A stretch of 64,000 bases of DNA from Casuarius casuarius (taxonomy: Eukaryota > Chordata > Aves > Casuariiformes > Casuariidae), in contig PTFA01000010.1 in NCBI GenBank assembly GCA_003342895.1, forward strand, positions 10,489,984 to 10,553,983. Direction: 5' to 3'. A model generated the notes under the pieces. It saw nothing but the letters and a program-made list of their open reading frames with translations. It was not told the DNA's origin and did not search any database. Positions 60,301 through 64,000 of the stretch are shown one piece after another. Positions within the stretch are counted from its first letter, which is position 1. The number at the start of each line of letters is the position of its first letter. The position numbers were made by a program, and so were the translations under genes.

Positions 60301-60890
60301 CTTTTTTAATCTCCACATGTTAATTTCTGTGGCAACCTGAGAAAGGCTTCATAACATACGTATCCTAGACCCACTATTTTTTTTCCAAAAATCTTAATTC
60401 TCTTTTGGAGAAAATATGAGCTGCCGGTGGGATGAGACAGAAAGGGAGCAGGGCTGCTTGGAGTCCATCCAGATCATTTTATCTCTGGAATTCTGATCAG
60501 TTTTTGTTATTGTCTTGTTTTGTCAGTGTCAGGCAGTGTCAGTGACATTGGTTTACTGCTTTTATTAAAGCTAACCAACTGTATCGTCCATAACTAATCA
60601 AATACCCTTATGTTGGATCACTGATGCTGCTTCAAAAAACATGCATGACAATTTGCTCATTAACTTCTCTCAAAATCTAGCATTTGTCTGAGCAAGGGTT
60701 CAATACTGCTGCCTGACAATAGGACAGAGAAGAATATATTGCTTGTGATCTGCTGTTTCATAAGCACTTCTCTAACAGGGAATAGAAAAGTTGCATAAAT
60801 ATCCTGTCCCGCTAATGTGTTGATCCTACACTGAGATCTGCTCTCCCCTTGCCATCTGTTCGACTAGGAGTCGGAGTACTGTAAAAGTTC
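57362..60890. promoter_or_regulatory. Frame-free, repeat-free AT-rich block; candidate conserved elements
   Basis: About 3.5 kb in which no open frame reaches 60 codons on either strand and I recognise no CR1 or SINE. Motif-dense patches include an octamer ATGCAAAT at 58936-58943 followed by TCAATTAAATTA, CATTAATGAGAATGCATTTATTAGGGC near 59938-59965, and CTATAAATATCTG near 60163. Such texture is common in vertebrate gene deserts around developmental regulators. Whether the block is conserved is unknown without alignment. Confidence 0.35.
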
Positions 60891-60894
60891 TTCG

Positions 60895-61880
60895 TTTCAG
60901 CCTGCCAGTTTGAAACACATTTTTATCTGTAAGAAACGTGCCCTCAGGAAGAAATGCTGAGAGATAAGCCTGCTGCTAAGACTGTGCTCACTCACACGCT
61001 GGCATTGAGAACAACATTTAGGAGAGCTGAAGAAAAGTGGGATTAGAATAAAACTGCTGACACATGTTTGAATTAGACATGTACAAGAGTATTGCTCGAA
61101 TAGCACATTGCCTAAATTTGCATCTATTCCAGGTCACATCATGTTCAGTCTTCATAGGGGGTAAGGGCAAGCAAATGGAAAACGTATCACAGAGTTCGCT
61201 TTTGCTATCTGCAGATTTGATTGCAGAGCCACAAACAAGCACAACCTGAGGCTCCCATATGGACAGGGTATCTCTACAAGGGAGATTCATCTTAGCTGCC
61301 TGGGTGGATGAATGGAGCATCAGGAGACGATGCCAGTGCAGGAGGCTGAAGGCTTGCTGAACCAGTGGTGTCCACTGGAGAGCTTCCACCATACATCTTC
61401 AGCCTGAAAAGACAAACTTCCAGCAAGCCATTGCCAGAGCTGCAGCAAAGCTGGTTGAGCAAAGCTGTCCAGAGCAGCATATTTATGTGCCTCCCACCAT
61501 TTTCCATGCAGGTTTATGGAAGCAGGAGAAGAGGTGCTACCCTTGCTCCCATCCAGCTCCTTCCTAGGACCCCTAGTGCAGCCCCCCACGGTTTGGTTGC
61601 CCATTTCTGAGGCACCTTCTTCTATGGTGCAGGAGTGTAACTTCAGATCAGACTTCTAGGAAAGAGCTGTGTGGGAAAGAGCTGTAAGAAGCCTCACTGA
61701 GAGCCTCTCCACTTCCCTCAGGAGCTGCATTTAAATGCAAGCCCTGAACCTTAGTCCTTGCCTGAACTACATTGCAGCTATCCCTGTTTCTGGCCATGTA
61801 CCTCACTGATCCAGACCTTGACTCGACTTCAAACCTGCCTCATCATCCCAGATTTGTCTGGTGATCACTTAACTGTTGGC
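60895..61880. other. Noncoding stretch with overlapping chance frames
   Basis: Frames of 61-124 codons occur on both strands between 60897 and 61610, all overlapping. Composition becomes GC-richer towards the CpG cluster at 61884. No product is recognised. Confidence 0.5.
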
Positions 61881-61883
61881 TGA

Positions 61884-62000
61884 CCGTGTTCACCATCGCC
61901 TGCCCTTCACGTTCAGATACCGCGGGCTTGCACCCGTGTCAGTGACATCCTGCCCTGCCCACCTTGCCATCACCCTCCGCTCCCAGATCACCTTCCCTCG
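61884..62000. promoter_or_regulatory. Small CpG cluster
   Basis: Eight CpGs fall in about 115 bases, including ATACCGCGGG and CACCCGTG, inside a pyrimidine-rich strand with CCCTGCCCACC and CACCCTCCGC. It is short for a CpG island. It may be a weak promoter, a GC-rich exon remnant or simply local composition. Confidence 0.3.
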
Positions 62001-63300
62001 GGGAGCAGCCCACTCCTGCTGCTCCCTTACACTCCCAACCTCTCTGCTGTAGGTGCCCAGCTCACAGCACCAGCTGATGATAGGGACTCATGACAGAGAA
62101 TGATTGAACCTGATTTACTTCCCTCTCCTTTTAACTGGCTTAAACCTACTGGCTCTAGGGACCTATTTCTGATGCATGGAAACTGGAAGAGAATCACTGC
62201 GTATGGATTAAGGGAGGAAAAGACTTCTTTATTTGTCTTTCCTATCAATAATGCATTATTCCATGCCATGTATCCTCCAGAGATGTGTCCTGCTCATGTT
62301 CACATGACTGAGGGACTGGAATTTTCATCACTTCCTAGGGACATCATAATACAGCTTAAAAAAAGATCTCAGCATTAGGAAATATTAAGAAAGAAAAAAA
62401 CTCTCCTGAGGAAAAATCAGAAGTCTATGAATTGAGCTGTTGATCCAGTAACAGTTTCTGTTTTAAGCTGGGCAATCTTTGTTAACCCTGCACGGATCTC
62501 TGGCAGTCTGTAAGCCATCAACATGAGGTCCAAGAAAAAACAACCAACATATTCCAGAGACCAACAGAAGAGCCCAGCTCACCAAACATGCAAGGACCAC
62601 TGAAAGTCACAAGAACGAGGAAGTTATCTGCGTAGGCATGTCTGTATGTTCCCATCCCTTTGAAAATGTGGCATGGGCTCCTAAGCAGCTGAGGCACCTC
62701 CAAAGATTCAGTTGTTGCCTCATGTTTTGTTTCAATTGTGGTAGAGATGTATTTCAGGAAAGATTTCATGGATGTTCATAAAGTCAGTTTATTGGTCTTT
62801 AGGAAGAACTTTCTTCATGAAGATCTGCTCCTCAAGGAAATTTTCACTTGTTTGACCTATATAAAAGATAACAATAACAATTTAAAAAAAAAAGTCCCAT
62901 AAAACCACTTGTTTTCTTGTTTATTGAGAGGCTCAGCCTGACATGGTTGTCCTCTGATATCATTCCTTTTTTAAGGTTATACAAATATTATTTATTTCAC
63001 ATTGGCATAGTATTTTTTAAGGATGATTATTAGAGAAAGGAGAGAAAGCAAAATTTTCATTTAAGATAGTGGAGTGCTTCCCCGCAGGCCTCTTGCGCAG
63101 TGCCTGTCCTAGCATCAGAGGGCATGTGTCTTTAAGGCTGGTTATGTGTTCATGTAACAGGGCAAGTGCATATGTGAAACAAGCTTTTGCTGAAGCTTTA
63201 AGTCTGTAGGGGAATTTTCTAATGATCGTTTTCAGTTAATAGGCACAAGTTGTTAGCCTGAGCTGGGAAAGCCTTTTTTTGTGTGTGCCAATTCCACCCC
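62001..63300. other. Noncoding stretch, nothing recognised
   Basis: Only short frames (92 codons or fewer). An A12 run lies at about 62882-62893. The AT-rich section 62840-63060 has no repeat that I can name. Confidence 0.5.
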
Positions 63301-63303
63301 CTC

Positions 63304-63322
63304 TTTTTTTTTTTTTTTTTTT
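63304..63322. repeat. Poly-T run (T19)
   Basis: About 19 T residues follow CCACCCCCTC, directly before the possible conserved element. It makes the apparent 128-codon plus frame start with a Phe run, an artefact. Confidence 0.9.
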
Positions 63323-63840
63323 GTCATGGATTTAGTTCCCACAGCTAATGCACCTAATAATGAGACTGGGCAAGCGAATGCCAGAGTAATGATATGGAGC
63401 TTGTTTGGCCCTGACAAAGAACTCAGAGAACGGCTGCATGGCCTCATCGGCCAGCCAAGTGCTCTATTCATCCCCCGTGCTCTCCTGCCTTCCATGCCAC
63501 CTAATCCCCCAGCGAGCTGCACCTCGGGCTGGGAGAGGTGTCCAGTGGGTACTCTGCTGGGTCCCACCGTGCCCTCCACTGCAGGGCTTTCTGATAAATG
63601 GGGGCCGACACGGAGACACAATCAAGGGTTAAGCCCTCGACTCAATTTTTTAATCACTGTTTCCTAACACACACAAACCAGTTAGAGAGGCAAAACATCC
63701 TTTAAAACTTACTAGACAGGTTGTAAGGACCTTGCTTAGCCCCAGTTCCCCCAGCTTTAGTTAAAAAGGAGAGTATTCTGCCTTTTTAAGTAGCATTTTC
63801 CCTTCAGTGATTTCTCCTTTCCCTTCCCCTCTTTTTCCAG
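63323..63840. promoter_or_regulatory. Possible conserved element with a strong 3' splice-like end
   Basis: The segment contains CACAGCTAATGCACCTAATAATGAG at about 63342-63366 with several TAAT cores. It remains open in two plus frames to about 63667, and ends with a long pyrimidine tract and CAG at 63806-63840 that fits a splice acceptor. Downstream, all three plus frames meet stops within 25 bases, so a coding exon starting at 63841 is excluded except for a very short last exon. A noncoding exon or a conserved regulatory element remains possible. Confidence 0.3.
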
Positions 63841-63856
63841 GCTGAGTTAATAAACA

Positions 63857-63865
63857 CCTAGCAAC
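63857..63865 (-). promoter_or_regulatory. RFX-like half-site
   Basis: CCTAGCAAC, which reads GTTGCTAGG on the minus strand, equals the strong half of the X-box bound by RFX factors. A single 9-base match may be chance. Confidence 0.2.
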
Positions 63866-63929
63866 TTATTCCACAGTGTCTGTGTGCAAACAGCTCCCAC
63901 TGAGCCAGCGAAAACTACTCCTGCAAGAA

Positions 63930-64000
63930 TTTGATTATAGCACTTTTCACCTCAGCCTCTCAGCGTGCTCCTCAAAGGGAGGTATTGTTCCACTCTGCGC
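63930..64000 (-). mobile_element. SINE tail fragment, minus strand, cut by the window end
   Basis: GATTATAGCACTTTTCACCTCAGCCTCTCAGCGTGCTCCTCAAAGGGAGGTATTGTTCC follows an inverted MIR-like tail (TATATAGCACCTTTCATCTCAGGATCTCAAAGCGCTTTACAAAGGGAGGTAAGTATTGTTATCC). The core should continue past the window. Confidence 0.5.

Noticed and set aside
63281..63667. 128-codon plus frame starting in a T-run
   Set aside because: Begins with homopolymer-coded Phe residues and ends without splice context. I prefer a noncoding explanation.
1..64000. Viral, CRISPR, toxin-antitoxin or biosynthetic systems
   Set aside because: No spaced repeats, no integrase, capsid or polymerase frames other than the decayed CR1 reverse transcriptase, and no clustered genes were seen. 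I found no support for a new multi-gene system.

Overview
This 64 kb window looks like nuclear DNA from an amniote, most likely a bird or another sauropsid. It is AT-leaning and CpG-depleted, with long stretches lacking open frames. It contains no bacterial-style gene clusters, ribosome-binding sites, CRISPR arrays or insertion sequences. The recognisable interspersed repeats are CR1-type LINE remnants and about a dozen old MIR/core-SINE fragments. I saw no mammalian Alu, B1/B2 or L1 sequence. CR1 as the only LINE, low repeat density and old readable SINE relics fit a bird with a slowly changing genome, but a turtle or crocodilian cannot be excluded. The lineage call is inference.

I found no protein-coding gene that I can recognise. 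Open frames up to about 177 codons occur on both strands, but they look like chance frames: they overlap each other, have low-complexity composition, and lack family motifs or convincing exon borders. The window is therefore best read as intergenic or deep intronic DNA with repeats, a few possible promoter-like CpG clusters and several stretches that look like conserved regulatory DNA.

Layout. 1-6030: AT-rich DNA with a clear 150-base direct duplication (39-192 and 1297-1443) and a weaker 50-base pair of related segments (3111-3160 and 3579-3628). 6165-6365: a compact CpG-rich island ending at a good splice-donor-like sequence, the best promoter or first-exon candidate. 7261-7860: an enhancer-like block with an octamer site and a perfect SOX-like palindrome. 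8400-31330: ordinary sequence with CR1 and SINE fragments, a 23-base tandem repeat, a second enhancer-like block (18650-19290) and a G15 run beside a perfect hairpin (24295-24347). 31330-46000: purine-rich tracts and the largest repeat, a decayed CR1 reverse-transcriptase 3' part (38845-39700). 46188-46400: a second CpG cluster with open frames on both strands. 46400-57360: ordinary sequence with two perfect palindromic motifs. 57362-60890: AT-rich DNA with no open frame of 60 codons and no recognised repeat. 61884-62000: a third CpG cluster. 63300-64000: a possible conserved element, ending in a SINE tail cut by the window edge.

No multi-gene system was found. The items most worth checking are the 6.2 kb CpG island with its donor site, the 46.2 kb CpG cluster, and the candidate regulatory blocks. 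Repeat calls rest on my recognition of family consensus motifs and were not checked by a database search.
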